Source of the DNA: an uncultured Chlorobiaceae bacterium
GTDB lineage: Bacteria > Bacteroidota > Chlorobiia > Chlorobiales > Chlorobiaceae
Direction of reading: 5' to 3'
DNA: 64,000 nt
NCBI GenBank assembly: GCA_903940125.1
Contig: CAJAJL010000067.1
Location: 62,001 to 126,000, forward strand
Part shown: one piece after another, positions 10,621 to 22,115 of the stretch
Position numbering within the stretch: position 1 is the first letter of the stretch
How the letters are laid out: each line of letters opens with the position of its first letter
Program-made: the position numbers and the translations under genes
The notes under the pieces: generated by a model
The model's input: only the letters and a program-made list of their open reading frames with translations
Told to the model about the DNA's origin: nothing
Databases searched by the model: none

Positions 10621-12167
10621 AGGAAAGCCCCGTCCGTCAGGGGGTGTCGCTGGAGGAGTTGCTTAAGGGGATTACCTATCGGGCGCTTGCAGGCAATACC
10701 GGATCAGCTGAGCCGATTCGCATGGTTACCAGTGATTCTCGAGAGGCTCTTCCCGGATCGCTTTTTGTAGCAGTGAGAGGTTATTGTGCTGATGGGCACC
10801 GGTTTATCTGCAGTGCGATTAAGCGCGGTTCCATAGCAGTTATCTGTGAAGAACTTCCCTCTGAAACAAGTTCGTCCTGCCTCTATATTCTGGTTTCAGA
10901 TACACGAAAAGCTCTTGCTGAGGCAGCCCGTATGTATTATGGAAAGGCTTCAGACCGCTTGCGGATTATCGGGGTTACTGGCACTAATGGTAAAACCACA
11001 ACAGCTAAGCTGATTACTGCAATGCTCAATGCGAACGGTATCTCTACGGGATATATCGGCACTAATCTTTGCAGCATTGGAGATCAGGAAATTGTACTGG
11101 AACGTACTACCCCTGAGGCAGATGTTCTTCACGCTCTTTTCAGCAAGATGCTTGATGCTGGATGCAAGGCTGCGGTTATGGAAGTTTCTTCCCACGCTCT
11201 CATGCTGCACAGGGTGTACGGGATACGGTTTCATGCTGCGGTTTTTACCAACCTGACCATGGAGCACCTTGACTTTCACATTTCAATGCCGGAGTATGCG
11301 CTGGCAAAACAACAGCTTTTTGATCAGCTCAGCTCTGACGGGTTCGGCGTTTTTAATATTGATGACCCTTACGCTTCTCAGATGGCGGAACGTCTGGATT
11401 ATGAAAAACAATACTGCTGTACCCTGCATAACGGGGCTCGCCGGGCAATGACATGCAGCAGGTATTTTCAGGCAGACATTATTGAAGGAAACATAGCCTC
11501 CAGTTCGGTTGTTCTTCATTTTCCTGATGCTCTGATCAACATGAAGGTGCAGCTGCCGGGGATGTTCAATGTTATGAATGTACTTGAGGCCGCAGCTGTT
11601 GGTGCTGGATTTGGACTAAGGCCTGAAGCGATATGCGGGGCGCTTTCGGGAGTATCTGCGGTTGACGGGCGTATGGAGAGAGTGGGCGACAGCACTACTG
11701 GATGGAGTGCCATTGTTGATTATGCGCATACTCCCGATGCGCTTTTCAAGGCGCTTGATGCCCTGCGTACTCTCAAACCTGAGGGCTCCCGCCTTATTGT
11801 GGTTTTCGGGTGCGGTGGTAACAGGGATAAGGGCAAGAGGTCTGAAATGGGACGTATTGCTTCAGAAACAGCCGATGAGGTTATTCTTACCTCTGACAAT
11901 CCGCGGGATGAGAAGCCGGAGACCATTCTTGATGACATTGAAAGAGGTATCATCAAAGGTCATTGCACGAGAATTATTGACCGGACTGAGGCTGTAAGGA
12001 GTGCACTGTCGATGCTCAAAGAGGGAGATATTCTTCTTGTTGCAGGGAAAGGTCATGAAAAATATCAGGAGATTGCCGGCAGGAAATATTTTTTTTCGGA
12101 TCAGGAGCTGATACAACAATATATACAGCAACATTGTTCCGGATATCCGGAGAAGGAGAGTGTGTGA
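10608..12167 (+). CDS. murE: UDP-N-acetylmuramoyl-L-alanyl-D-glutamate ligase
   Basis: GVTGTNGKTTTAKLI, MEVSSHAL, DYAHTPDALFKAL, TSDNPRDEKP motifs (DNPR implies diaminopimelate specificity); start ATG 10608. Confidence 0.96.
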   Translation: MAALKESPVRQGVSLEELLKGITYRALAGNTGSAEPIRMVTSDSREALPGSLFVAVRGYCADGHRFICSAIKRGSIAVICEELPSETSSSCLYILVSDTRKALAEAARMYYGKASDRLRIIGVTGTNGKTTTAKLITAMLNANGISTGYIGTNLCSIGDQEIVLERTTPEADVLHALFSKMLDAGCKAAVMEVSSHALMLHRVYGIRFHAAVFTNLTMEHLDFHISMPEYALAKQQLFDQLSSDGFGVFNIDDPYASQMAERLDYEKQYCCTLHNGARRAMTCSRYFQADIIEGNIASSSVVLHFPDALINMKVQLPGMFNVMNVLEAAAVGAGFGLRPEAICGALSGVSAVDGRMERVGDSTTGWSAIVDYAHTPDALFKALDALRTLKPEGSRLIVVFGCGGNRDKGKRSEMGRIASETADEVILTSDNPRDEKPETILDDIERGIIKGHCTRIIDRTEAVRSALSMLKEGDILLVAGKGHEKYQEIAGRKYFFSDQELIQQYIQQHCSGYPEKESV

Positions 12168-13585
12168 AAGGGGTATTGACGGTTAACGAATTCAGTACTG
12201 TCGGACAGGTTGTTCTTGCTGAGGCGGGCTTCCCGCCACTTGAAATGGCTGATCCTGCAGTGGTTATTGACTCAAGAGAGGTTGCCGGAGGAGAGCTTTT
12301 TGTTGCGCTTAAAGGGGAGAAAACAGATGGACACTGTTATATCGGCAGCGTTTTTGATAAAGGTGCAGACTGGGCTATGGTCAGCCGTGAGTGGTATGAG
12401 GCTCAGGGCAGAGTGAAGCCGCCCCGCGGCAAAGGGTTTATTGTCGCTGACGATCCTGTTGCAGGGTTACAGCAGCTTGCAATGATATACCGCTCTGCAT
12501 TTTCAATTCCCGTTGTTGCCATAGGCGGCAGTAATGGAAAAACGACAACGAAGGAGATGGCTGCGTCGGTACTGGAAACCGGATTCATGGTTCAAATGAG
12601 CAGGGGAAACAGGAACAATCATCTCGGCGTTCCCCTCACTCTTCTGCAGATCAGGAGGGATACTGACATTGCTGTTGTCGAGATGGGGATCAATCACCCT
12701 GAAGAGATGGCATTGCTTGTCGGCATCGGCAAACCCACTCATGGCCTTCTGACCAATATCGGCCATGAGCATCTTGAGTTTCTTTGTGATCTTGACGGTG
12801 TTGCCGAGGCCGAACTGAAGCTGTTCGAGCATATTGACCGGCATGGAGGTACCGTCTTTGTCAATACTGATGACGCTCGTCTGAAGTCGGCAGGTGCCGG
12901 ACTGGAAGGAAGTGTCAGGTACGGAACAGGGGAGAGTAATGAGCATATCTGCTGGAGTCGGGATACTTCGGTGGAGAGTGATGGCCGTGTCTCATTTATG
13001 TTATGTTCTGCTTCCGGTTCAGAAAAGGTTACCCTGAATTTTGCCGGAAAGCACAATGTTATCAATGCTGTAGCTGCCGCCGCAGTCGGCAGGCATTTCG
13101 GCATTTCGATTCAGAAGATCAGGGAGGGGCTTGAGCGCTTAATTCCGGCTGCCGGATGGAAGCGTCTTGAGGTCGTTGATTCGTGCGGCATCAGGGTTCT
13201 GAATGACACCTATAATGCCAATTCAGATTCTATGCGCCTGGCGATCAATGCACTCTGCGATATGCAGTGCAGTGGCAGAAGAGTTGCCGTTCTTGGAGAT
13301 ATGCTTGAACTTGGTGCGGCGGCAGATGTTGAACATGAAACAATCGGCAGATATATTCAGGGGAGTGCAGTGGACATATTGTTCACCTATGGGGACAAGG
13401 CAAGGTTGATCTGCAGGGATGCCCCGGGCTGCTGCAGCGGTCATTTTGAGAGCCGCGAAAAACTGCTGGATGCATTGCTTGATGTGGTGCATGAAGGTGA
13501 TGCTGTGCTGTTCAAGGGATCGAGGGGTATGAAGCTTGAGCAGGTTGTCGAAGCGCTTATCAACGCACGAACAATAACCAGGTAA
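12164..13585 (+). CDS. murF: UDP-N-acetylmuramoyl-tripeptide--D-alanyl-D-alanine ligase
   Basis: GSNGKTTTKEM, EMGINHPEEM, NDTYNANSDSM, LGDMLELG motifs; GTG start 12164 overlaps murE stop. Confidence 0.95.
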   Translation: MKGVLTVNEFSTVGQVVLAEAGFPPLEMADPAVVIDSREVAGGELFVALKGEKTDGHCYIGSVFDKGADWAMVSREWYEAQGRVKPPRGKGFIVADDPVAGLQQLAMIYRSAFSIPVVAIGGSNGKTTTKEMAASVLETGFMVQMSRGNRNNHLGVPLTLLQIRRDTDIAVVEMGINHPEEMALLVGIGKPTHGLLTNIGHEHLEFLCDLDGVAEAELKLFEHIDRHGGTVFVNTDDARLKSAGAGLEGSVRYGTGESNEHICWSRDTSVESDGRVSFMLCSASGSEKVTLNFAGKHNVINAVAAAAVGRHFGISIQKIREGLERLIPAAGWKRLEVVDSCGIRVLNDTYNANSDSMRLAINALCDMQCSGRRVAVLGDMLELGAAADVEHETIGRYIQGSAVDILFTYGDKARLICRDAPGCCSGHFESREKLLDALLDVVHEGDAVLFKGSRGMKLEQVVEALINARTITR

Positions 13586-13594
13586 GAACAGGGT

Positions 13595-14701
13595 ATGTTT
13601 TATTATTTGTTAAAGTACATCAACGATGTATTTCATCCTCCGGTGCTCCGTGTTGTTGAGTATCTCACCTTCAGGGCGAGCGCTGCCGCGATTACAGCGT
13701 TGTTGATTACACTTTTTTTCGGTCCCGGATTTATCAGATATCTGCAAACCCGTTTCATTGAGCCAATCAAGGAGGAAGCGCCTCCGGAACATAAAAAGAA
13801 AAAAAAGCTGCCAACCATGGGAGGGCTGCTTATAATATTTTCCGTCGAGATATCTGTACTTCTCTGGTCAAAATTCAATGATCCGCATGTCTGGCTGATC
13901 ATGCTGGCGATGCTCTGGATGGGAGGCATCGGTTTTATCGATGATTACCGGAAAGTCGTGATGAAAATCAAAGGCGGTCTTTCGGCTCGTTACAAGCTTA
14001 TAGGCCAGTTCTCTCTCGGTCTTATCATCGGACTGTACACCTGGTTTGATCCGGCTTTTTCCGTGCTTCTTTCAACGACGACAGTACCTTTTTTTAAACA
14101 CCTGACTCTTGACTACGGTTTTTTTTATATACCGATTGTCATTTTTATTATTACTGCAGTGTCGAATGCGGTGAATCTTACTGATGGTCTTGATGGCCTT
14201 GCGGCCGGCACTTCCGCTATTGTGGTTACAGGCCTCGGTGGTTTTTCCTACCTTGCAGGAAATGCCGTCTATGCCGTCTACCTCAATATTCCTTTTATTC
14301 CCGGAGGCGGTGAGGTTGCTGTCGTCAGTATGGCGATTGTCATGGCCTGTGTCGGCTTTTTGTGGTTTAACTCAAATCCGGCTGAGATTATCATGGGTGA
14401 TACCGGATCACTGGCTCTCGGCAGCGCTATTGCGGTAATCGCTCTTTTGATCAAACAGGAGCTGCTTCTGCCGGTGATTGCCGGAGTTTTTGTACTTGAA
14501 ACACTCTCAGTCTCCCTGCAGGTACTCTATTTCAAATTCACGAAAATGCAGTTTGGTCATGGAAAGCGAATCTTTTTGATGGCACCTCTTCATCATCATT
14601 TTCAGCTGAAAGGCTGGGCTGAGCAAAAGATAGTGATAAGGTTCTGGATTGTGGCTATTCTCTTTTTTCTTGTCAGTCTCATGACCTTAAAACTCAGATA
14701 A
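13595..14701 (+). CDS. mraY: Phospho-N-acetylmuramoyl-pentapeptide-transferase
   Basis: [55 protein letters not shown] motifs. Confidence 0.97.
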   Translation: MFYYLLKYINDVFHPPVLRVVEYLTFRASAAAITALLITLFFGPGFIRYLQTRFIEPIKEEAPPEHKKKKKLPTMGGLLIIFSVEISVLLWSKFNDPHVWLIMLAMLWMGGIGFIDDYRKVVMKIKGGLSARYKLIGQFSLGLIIGLYTWFDPAFSVLLSTTTVPFFKHLTLDYGFFYIPIVIFIITAVSNAVNLTDGLDGLAAGTSAIVVTGLGGFSYLAGNAVYAVYLNIPFIPGGGEVAVVSMAIVMACVGFLWFNSNPAEIIMGDTGSLALGSAIAVIALLIKQELLLPVIAGVFVLETLSVSLQVLYFKFTKMQFGHGKRIFLMAPLHHHFQLKGWAEQKIVIRFWIVAILFFLVSLMTLKLR

Positions 14702-14705
14702 GCTT

Positions 14706-16097
14706 ATGGATCTATCGGGTAAAAAGGTATCGGTTATCGGTGCAGGGAAGAGCGGTATAGCTGCTGCGGAACTGCTCGGGAGTGCAGGTGCTGATGTGCT
14801 GCTCAGTGATCTTGGCCGGATAGAAGAGTATGAGGTTCTGCGTCTTCAGAAGAAGAGAATATCCGTTGAACAAGAAAGGCACTCAGAGCGTGTTTATGAT
14901 GCTGATTTTTGTGTCATCAGCCCTGGAATTCCTCCGCATGCCCAGGTTGTGAAAACTCTTGAGTCAAAAGGGATTCACATCATCAGCGAAATAGAGCTGG
15001 CCAGTCTTTTCTGCAAGGCAAGAGTTGTCGGCATAACTGGAACGGATGGTAAAACTACCACATCGACGCTGATTCATCGTATCTGTGATGCAGATGGTCA
15101 TCTGAACGGATACCGGTCATTCAGTGTCGGCAATATCGGGGTGCCGTTCTCTTCGAAGGTACTGGATATGAAATCCGGAGATGTAGCAATTGTAGAACTG
15201 AGCAGTTATCAGTTGGAGCGCTGTTTTTCGTTCAAGCCGGATATTGCTCTCATTACCAATATTACACCGGATCATCTGGCCCGCTATGATGGTGATATGC
15301 CTCGGTATGCTGCAGCCAAATTCAGAATCTATGCGAATCAGGGCGAGGGAGATACGCTTATTTATAATGAGGATGATCCTCTTCTCAGTGAACATTTTGC
15401 AGGGAAGCATTTTCCGTTCAACGTTGTTCCGTTTGGTTTGGAACCTTTATCTGATGGCGGACATGATCGACGCATTGTCGTTGCAGACGGGGAGAGGATT
15501 GTAGTGCGCACTGCAAATGGGGAAGATCAGGTGATTGTGATTTCAGAATTTTTGAAAAACAGTTTTCGAGGTCGCCATAATATCTCTAATGTGCTTGCAG
15601 CTATTGCTGCAGCAAGGGCGTTGGGTATCGGTTATGAAGTTGTCCGCTCGGTTCTCAAAGAATTCAGGGGTGTTGAACATCGTCAGGAATTTGTCATGAC
15701 TGTCAACGGAGCCTGCTGGGTCAACGATTCAAAAGCTACGAACCTCAATGCCATGCGTCAGGCGCTTGAAGCTGTTCCCGGAACCTGTGTTCTTATCGCC
15801 GGAGGGCGGGATAAAGGTAACGATTACCCATCTATTGCGGGACTTGTCGGAAAAAAAGTCTCACTTCTTATTGCTCTCGGTGAGTCGAAAGCAAAGATCA
15901 CGTCGGCATTTGAAGGTATTGTGCCCGTTCATGAGGCTCTGTCACTTGAAGATGCCGTTTCCCTTGCCTATGGGTCGGCGGGTGACGGGCAGACTGTGCT
16001 GTTTTCTCCCGGGTGTGCCAGCTTTGACATGTTTGAGAATTTCGAGGATCGTGGTATAAAGTTTAAACAATGTGTGTATCACTTACAACCATGCTGA
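14706..16097 (+). CDS. murD: UDP-N-acetylmuramoylalanine--D-glutamate ligase
   Basis: [47 protein letters not shown] motifs. Confidence 0.96.
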   Translation: MDLSGKKVSVIGAGKSGIAAAELLGSAGADVLLSDLGRIEEYEVLRLQKKRISVEQERHSERVYDADFCVISPGIPPHAQVVKTLESKGIHIISEIELASLFCKARVVGITGTDGKTTTSTLIHRICDADGHLNGYRSFSVGNIGVPFSSKVLDMKSGDVAIVELSSYQLERCFSFKPDIALITNITPDHLARYDGDMPRYAAAKFRIYANQGEGDTLIYNEDDPLLSEHFAGKHFPFNVVPFGLEPLSDGGHDRRIVVADGERIVVRTANGEDQVIVISEFLKNSFRGRHNISNVLAAIAAARALGIGYEVVRSVLKEFRGVEHRQEFVMTVNGACWVNDSKATNLNAMRQALEAVPGTCVLIAGGRDKGNDYPSIAGLVGKKVSLLIALGESKAKITSAFEGIVPVHEALSLEDAVSLAYGSAGDGQTVLFSPGCASFDMFENFEDRGIKFKQCVYHLQPC

Positions 16098-17296
16098 ATA
16101 GAGATAAAATTGCTGACTTTGCAATGGTCGATTCTTTGGGAGCTCTTTTACCGCCGTCACGGGGAGAGGGAATCGCCGGAAAATTAATGATGCTCATTGT
16201 GGCCATTCTTATGTGCATCGGCATAGTTATTGTTTACAGCAGCGGAGCTGAGTGGGCTAAAAAACAATATTCAAGTTCTGAGTATTTTTTATGGCGTCAG
16301 CTTGCCTTCTCCGCCCTTGGCATTATTACGGTATTAATGGTTGCTCAGCTTGACTATCATATTTTCTGTAAGACCAGCAAGATTATTCTACTGGTCAGCA
16401 TTATGCTGCTCGCTCTTCTTCTTGTGTTGAAAGCGGGCGGCCGTTATTCAAAAGCTGCCCGCTGGATCGAATTTGGTCCGTTTACGTTCCAGGTATCCGA
16501 CTTTGCCAAATATGCTCTTATCTTTCATTTTTCAAGGCTCATAAGCGAAAAACAGAGTTATATAAGAGACCTGAATAACTCTTATTATCCCCTGCTCACT
16601 ATTCTGATGACTGTTGTTGCTCTTGTGGCCTTTGAGCCGAATTTCAGTACGGCCTCGCTTATTGCCTTGATAGGGTTTATGCTTATGTTTATCGGCGGAG
16701 TAAATATTCGCCATCTTCTTGCCACTTTTTCGCTGCTCATTCCGATTGCCGGGGTTTTTGCCATTGCTGCGCCTTACAGGCTTGCCCGTCTCCTCTCATT
16801 TACCAGTAAGAATGAAAAAGAGATAAGCTATCAGGTAGTGCAGGCCTTGATTGGGCTGGGAAATGGTGGATTGTTCGGCCTCGGCATTGGAGCCAGCAAG
16901 CAAAGGCAGCTTTATCTGCCACTTTCGTATAATGATCTGGTGTTTGTCGTTATCGGGGAGGAGTACGGGATGGTCGGCGCTGTTGCTCTCATTGCCCTTT
17001 TTACGGGTTTTCTGGTCTGTGGTCTTATCATAGCCAAGCACGCTCCCGATAATTTCGGCAAATACGTGGCCACCGGCATCACCATGGCGATTACTCTTTT
17101 TGCCGTTATCAATATTGCCGTAGCCTGTCACCTTATACCCACCACCGGTGTGGCGCTTCCGTTTATCAGTTACGGAGGTACGGCGCTGCTGCTCAACTCT
17201 CTTGGAGTCGGTATTCTTATAAGTATATCACGCTACAAGAAGCGGGCGATAGAAAAGAGTGTTCAGCCCTTTGCGTCAGAAAGGAGTATGGTATGA
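16091..17296 (+). CDS. ftsW: Lipid II polymerase / cell-division protein FtsW
   Basis: SEDS-family motifs ([70 protein letters not shown]); start chosen at 16091. Confidence 0.94.
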   Translation: MLNRDKIADFAMVDSLGALLPPSRGEGIAGKLMMLIVAILMCIGIVIVYSSGAEWAKKQYSSSEYFLWRQLAFSALGIITVLMVAQLDYHIFCKTSKIILLVSIMLLALLLVLKAGGRYSKAARWIEFGPFTFQVSDFAKYALIFHFSRLISEKQSYIRDLNNSYYPLLTILMTVVALVAFEPNFSTASLIALIGFMLMFIGGVNIRHLLATFSLLIPIAGVFAIAAPYRLARLLSFTSKNEKEISYQVVQALIGLGNGGLFGLGIGASKQRQLYLPLSYNDLVFVVIGEEYGMVGAVALIALFTGFLVCGLIIAKHAPDNFGKYVATGITMAITLFAVINIAVACHLIPTTGVALPFISYGGTALLLNSLGVGILISISRYKKRAIEKSVQPFASERSMV

Positions 17297-18390
17297 AGGT
17301 ACTTTTTGCTGGCGGCGGAACGGGTGGTCATTTATACCCGGCTGTAGCCATGGCAGGAGAACTTGGGAAGCTTGTTCCCGGTATAGGGATTTCATTTGCC
17401 GGTACGGCCGGAGGTATAGAATCGACTGAAGTGCCGAGACTTGGCTTTCAGCTCCATCTTATTCCGGTCAGAGGGCTGAAAAGAGGGCGGTCACTTACCG
17501 ATATCATTGCCAATATCAGCGTACTTATCGATTTTTTTTTGGCTGTGTCGCGTGCAGTTGCACTTATTGGTCACGAGAGTCCGGATGTCGTTGTCGGAAC
17601 TGGCGGGTTTGTCAGTGCTCCTTTGCTTCTTGCAGCGCAGCTGCTTGGGAAAAAAACACTTATACAGGAACAAAACGCATTTCCGGGTGTAACGACAAAA
17701 CTGCTTTCAACACTTGCTTCCGAAGTTCATCTATCTTTTGAAGAGGCCAGAGCGTTTATTGTAAAAAAAAAGGGTCTCTTTGTGTCAGGCAATCCTGCAC
17801 GTTTTTTTGAGCATAAGGATTCGTCAGCTGCAAGGCGTGCTTTCGGTCTGTACGAAGAGCGTCCAACGCTACTTGTCTTTGGAGGGAGCCGGGGGGCTCG
17901 TTCGATAAACAATGCCGTGCTTCAGCGGCTCAACGATATTACCGTTTCGGCAAATCTTGTCTGGCAGACAGGTGCGCTTGACTTCGAGCGGATACAAAAG
18001 CAGGTTGCCCCATCCCCTCATGTATGGGTGGGTCCATACATTGAAGATATGGGTTCAGCCTACAGTGCAGCTGATCTTGTGTTGTGCAGGGCTGGTGCAT
18101 CGACGATAGCTGAACTGACCAATCTCGGGAAGCCTTCGGTACTTGTGCCCTATCCCTATGCGACCGGAGATCATCAGCGTTATAATGCCAGGGCGCTCGT
18201 CAGTAACGGAGCTGCGATTATGATTGATGATGACATACTCAGTGAGCAGAGGTCGGTACATACCATTCTTGAACTGCTGCGTGATCCGGAAAAACTTAAA
18301 AACATGGGAGTTGCTTCCCGCAAACTGGCATATCCGGAAGCTGCCCGTCAACTTGCTCTCAGAATTATCGGTCTTGGAAAAAAACATTAA
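17293..18390 (+). CDS. murG: UDP-N-acetylglucosamine--N-acetylmuramyl-(pentapeptide) pyrophosphoryl-undecaprenol GlcNAc transferase
   Basis: [45 protein letters not shown] motifs. Confidence 0.96.
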   Translation: MKVLFAGGGTGGHLYPAVAMAGELGKLVPGIGISFAGTAGGIESTEVPRLGFQLHLIPVRGLKRGRSLTDIIANISVLIDFFLAVSRAVALIGHESPDVVVGTGGFVSAPLLLAAQLLGKKTLIQEQNAFPGVTTKLLSTLASEVHLSFEEARAFIVKKKGLFVSGNPARFFEHKDSSAARRAFGLYEERPTLLVFGGSRGARSINNAVLQRLNDITVSANLVWQTGALDFERIQKQVAPSPHVWVGPYIEDMGSAYSAADLVLCRAGASTIAELTNLGKPSVLVPYPYATGDHQRYNARALVSNGAAIMIDDDILSEQRSVHTILELLRDPEKLKNMGVASRKLAYPEAARQLALRIIGLGKKH

Positions 18391-18406
18391 GCAAAAGAGC
18401 TCACAC

Positions 18407-19807
18407 ATGGAACTGGGGAAAACGAAAAGCGTCCACATCGTTGGAATCGGAGGCGCTGGAATGAGTGCCATAGCAGAACTGCTTCTGAAATCTGGTTTTG
18501 GGGTGTCCGGCTCTGATCTCTCCTCTGGTGAGGTGACCGACAAACTTGTCGAGCATGGAGCCACCATCTATCGGGGACATCGTGCTGAGCAGATTGCTTC
18601 ATGCGATGTCGTTGTCTACTCATCAGCGATCAGGCCGGAAGAGAACATTGAGATTATAGCAGCTGAAAAAGCCGGTATTCCCGTCATTAAACGGGATGAG
18701 ATGCTCGGCGAGCTCATGCGCTACAAATATGGTATATGCATTGCCGGTACACATGGAAAGACAACCACGACAGCCATGATCGCCACAATGCTTATCGAGT
18801 CGGGCGAGTCGCCTACTGTCATGATTGGAGGGATATCAGACTATCTGAAAGGGAGTACCGTTGTCGGAGAGGGGAAGTATATGGTTATTGAGGCCGATGA
18901 GTATGATCGTGCTTTTTTAAAGCTTACCCCGACCATTGCTGTTGTCAACAGCCTGGAGTCCGAGCATATGGATACCTATGGTACGCTTGATGAACTGAAA
19001 CAGGCCTTCATTGCGTTTGCCAACAAAGTACCTTTTTACGGTCGGGTTATCTGTTGTGTTGACTGGCCGGAGATCAGAAGGATCATACCGTCTATGAACC
19101 GCCTTTATACCACGTTCGGGATTGACGAGCCTGCAGATGTTATGGCATCGGATATTGTGCTTGAAAAACAAAGAGCCATTTTTACGCTTCAGGCCTATGG
19201 AAAAGAGTATCGCGATGTATGCATCAATGTGCCCGGTCGACACAATGTGCTTAATGCTCTGGCTGCTTTTTCAGCAGGAATTGAGCTGGGGATTATGCCT
19301 GAGCGTCTGATTGCCGGACTTGGCAGGTATAACGGCATGAGGAGAAGGTTTCAGGTGAAATACGATAATGGCGCAGGCCTTATGGTTGTTGATGATTACG
19401 CTCACCATCCCTCTGAAGTCAAGGCGACCGTCAAAGCGGCTAAAAGCGGTTGGGTGGATTCCAAGGTTATTGCTGTTTTTCAGCCGCACTTATTTTCCCG
19501 TACCAGGGAGTTTGCTGATGAATACGGCTGGGCGCTTTCAAGAGCGGACATGGTGTATGTAGCCGATGTTTATCCTGCCCGTGAAAAAGCTCTGGATTAT
19601 CAGGGAGTTTCCGGGGAGATGGTTGCTGTTGCCGTTCGAAAGGCTGGCGGAAAGCATGTCGAGTTTATTGCCGACAGGGAGATCCTTTTTTCAGCTCTTG
19701 TTGAGCATGGAGTAAACGGGAATATGATCCTTTTCATGGGTGCCGGCGATATAACTCTTCTTGCTTCAAGATTTGCTGAAGTCTGCAGGGAGAAATCCAT
19801 TGGTTAA
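18407..19807 (+). CDS. murC: UDP-N-acetylmuramate--L-alanine ligase
   Basis: [58 protein letters not shown] motifs; start ATG 18407. Confidence 0.96.
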   Translation: MELGKTKSVHIVGIGGAGMSAIAELLLKSGFGVSGSDLSSGEVTDKLVEHGATIYRGHRAEQIASCDVVVYSSAIRPEENIEIIAAEKAGIPVIKRDEMLGELMRYKYGICIAGTHGKTTTTAMIATMLIESGESPTVMIGGISDYLKGSTVVGEGKYMVIEADEYDRAFLKLTPTIAVVNSLESEHMDTYGTLDELKQAFIAFANKVPFYGRVICCVDWPEIRRIIPSMNRLYTTFGIDEPADVMASDIVLEKQRAIFTLQAYGKEYRDVCINVPGRHNVLNALAAFSAGIELGIMPERLIAGLGRYNGMRRRFQVKYDNGAGLMVVDDYAHHPSEVKATVKAAKSGWVDSKVIAVFQPHLFSRTREFADEYGWALSRADMVYVADVYPAREKALDYQGVSGEMVAVAVRKAGGKHVEFIADREILFSALVEHGVNGNMILFMGAGDITLLASRFAEVCREKSIG

Positions 19808-19850
19808 TGGGGCAGATGCGCTATGAAAATATTTCAAAAAGCTTTCGCTT

Positions 19851-20750
19851 ATGTCTGATACCGAATCGAAGGAAGATCAGACATACTTTCCTGATACAGC
19901 AGCTCAGGCATCTTCTGAAGGTGCCGATGAGGGTGCTACACATCGATATCATACTGTATCGGGTAATTCCGGCAGCGGGAAAGCCGGGGTATTTGTTATA
20001 GTAATGGCGCTCGGGGCTCTGGCTGTGCTGGCATCTTATTCGTCGAAATGGAAGACAGAAGTTGTTGTCAGGGATGTTGTTGTCGAGGGTGTTTCGAGTA
20101 TTGTCGCAAAGGATTTTTCATCAGGTATGAAGGTCTATAAAGGGAGAAATCTTCAGGAACTTGATCCGGCAGAGTTAAAAGCAAGGGTTTTGCTGTTTCC
20201 TTATGTCAGAGATGCGGTGATCAGAAAAGAGCTGAATGGAATTGTCCGTATCAGGGTTGCTGAGCGAGTGCCGATAGCCTTGACGGTTATTGATGAGCGC
20301 ATTTTTGCTGTTGACAATGAGGGATTTCTTTTTCCCTGGAGGGAAAACACGTCAGAGCAGTTTCCTAAATTGCTCCGAGTTTCAGGCATAAGCCGATTGA
20401 ATGCGGTGGCGAACAGCCAGCGGCAGATTGACAGCCGTGATGTTGAACTGCTTCGTCAATTTCTTGAGGCCTTTGCTGCAACTGAATATGCGAGGCTTCT
20501 TATTCGCGAACTCCACCTGGCAGGAAACAATATGACATACTGCATTGCAGTTCAGGCGCCTACCCGTTTTATTATCGGCAATGATGGTAATTTCAAGGAA
20601 AAGTTGAAAAAATTTGAGATATTCTGGCAAAAGGTTATTTCCAAAAAAGGTTTTGGGTCTTATGAAACAGTGGATCTGAGGTTCAGAGAGCGGATCTTTA
20701 CCAAGGATATAGTCTCGCCGGAGATTACACAAGGTGCACTTCAGAGATAA
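19851..20750 (+). CDS. ftsQ: FtsQ/DivIB-like cell division protein (POTRA domain)
   Basis: TM followed by VVVEGVSSIVAKDF...LFPYVRDAVIRKELNGIVRIRVAERVPIALTV; located between murC and ftsA. Confidence 0.85.
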   Translation: MSDTESKEDQTYFPDTAAQASSEGADEGATHRYHTVSGNSGSGKAGVFVIVMALGALAVLASYSSKWKTEVVVRDVVVEGVSSIVAKDFSSGMKVYKGRNLQELDPAELKARVLLFPYVRDAVIRKELNGIVRIRVAERVPIALTVIDERIFAVDNEGFLFPWRENTSEQFPKLLRVSGISRLNAVANSQRQIDSRDVELLRQFLEAFAATEYARLLIRELHLAGNNMTYCIAVQAPTRFIIGNDGNFKEKLKKFEIFWQKVISKKGFGSYETVDLRFRERIFTKDIVSPEITQGALQR

Positions 20751-20768
20751 TCATGCAGGAATAGAAAA

Positions 20769-22073
20769 ATGCTGAAAAGCAATATCGCGGTAGGTCTTGA
20801 TATCGGTACAACCAAGGTGTGTGTTGTTGTTGCCGAAAAAGATGAAATAGGCAAGCTTAATGTTCTTGGAAAAGGACGTTCTAATTCCGATGGTCTTCAG
20901 CGGGCAACGGTGGTCAATATCAATAAGACTGTAGAGGCAATCAAGGCTGCAGTTGCTGATGCTGAGCGGGAGTCGTCCATTCGTATACTCGGCGTCAATG
21001 TGGGCATATCCGGAGCACATGTTCATTGTATTCACAGTAATTCGGAAATCAGCATCAACCAGACAGGGATTGTCAATGATTCCGATGTAAAGCGTTTTCT
21101 GGAAAAAGCCAAGACCAATATCAGGTATCTGGATATTGATCATGAAATTATTCATGTCATTCCGCAGGAATTCATTGTTGATGATCAGGAGGGACTTCTT
21201 GATCCGATAGGAATGGCGGGTACGACGATGAGAGGCAGTGCATATATTGTGGTCGGCCTGAGGACTAAAATCCGTAATATCAAACAGTGTGTCGAGAAGG
21301 CAGGGCTGGAGATCAGTGCGGTTACCTTTGAGCCGGTAGCCTCCGGCATGGCGGTCATGAAAGAGCGGGAAAAGAAAAGCGGTGTGGTTGTCATTGATAT
21401 TGGAGGCGGCACTACGGAGGTCGCAATCTATATTGACGGGGCAATACGCTATTCTGAGGTTATCAAGGTGGCCGCAAACGATGTCACTCATGATCTTGCG
21501 CACGGTGTGAAGGCTCTCTACGAAGTTGCTGAAGAGCTGAAAATAAAACACGGTTGCGCATATACCCCGATAAGCGGTGTGGATGAGGACATTCTTATTG
21601 AAGGTATTGAAGGCCGACCGCAGAAATCCTTTCCGAAGAGCTCGCTGACCATGATCATTGAAGCGAGAATGATGGAGATTCTGGAGCTTGTTCGGGATTC
21701 AGTCAAAAGATCCGGCTACTATGAATATATCAATGCAGGTGCAATAATCACGGGAGGAGGTTCTCTTCTGCCCGGTACCGAGGAACTTGCCCATGATGTT
21801 CTGGGGCTTGATGTTCGAATCGGCTACCCTGAAGGAGTGTCGGGTGGAATCAAGGGCTCCGTTAACAACCCGATGTATGCCACTGTCATGGGGCTTGTCG
21901 CCTACGCATTTCAGAACAATATGTCGTTGCCGGATCATAATTTCGCATCGCCAGCCGAGGTGATTCCTCAGGATATTCCCGCACAGATAACGGAGGAAGC
22001 TGAGGAGCAGGTGCCGAATCCTGCAGGAAAAAAAATTGTCGAGCGAATGAAGAAGTTCTGGGATAATCTATGA
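20769..22073 (+). CDS. ftsA: Cell division protein FtsA
   Basis: GLDIGTTKVCVVV, VVIDIGGGTTEVAIY, ITGGGSLLPG motifs; amphipathic C-terminal helix KKIVERMKKFWDNL. Confidence 0.96.
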   Translation: MLKSNIAVGLDIGTTKVCVVVAEKDEIGKLNVLGKGRSNSDGLQRATVVNINKTVEAIKAAVADAERESSIRILGVNVGISGAHVHCIHSNSEISINQTGIVNDSDVKRFLEKAKTNIRYLDIDHEIIHVIPQEFIVDDQEGLLDPIGMAGTTMRGSAYIVVGLRTKIRNIKQCVEKAGLEISAVTFEPVASGMAVMKEREKKSGVVVIDIGGGTTEVAIYIDGAIRYSEVIKVAANDVTHDLAHGVKALYEVAEELKIKHGCAYTPISGVDEDILIEGIEGRPQKSFPKSSLTMIIEARMMEILELVRDSVKRSGYYEYINAGAIITGGGSLLPGTEELAHDVLGLDVRIGYPEGVSGGIKGSVNNPMYATVMGLVAYAFQNNMSLPDHNFASPAEVIPQDIPAQITEEAEEQVPNPAGKKIVERMKKFWDNL

Positions 22074-22115
22074 TGAGAGATAACACAAACGCCTTTTAAA
22101 CGGGAGTACTGACAA

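Noticed and set aside
17763-17771. A9 homopolymer in murG (possible programmed frameshift or sequencing artefact)
   Set aside because: The murG reading frame is intact and full length through the run; no alternative-frame product of interest.
20751-21551. 266-aa minus-strand ORF
   Set aside because: Entirely antisense to ftsA, whose product is unambiguous; composition and lack of motifs indicate a shadow ORF.
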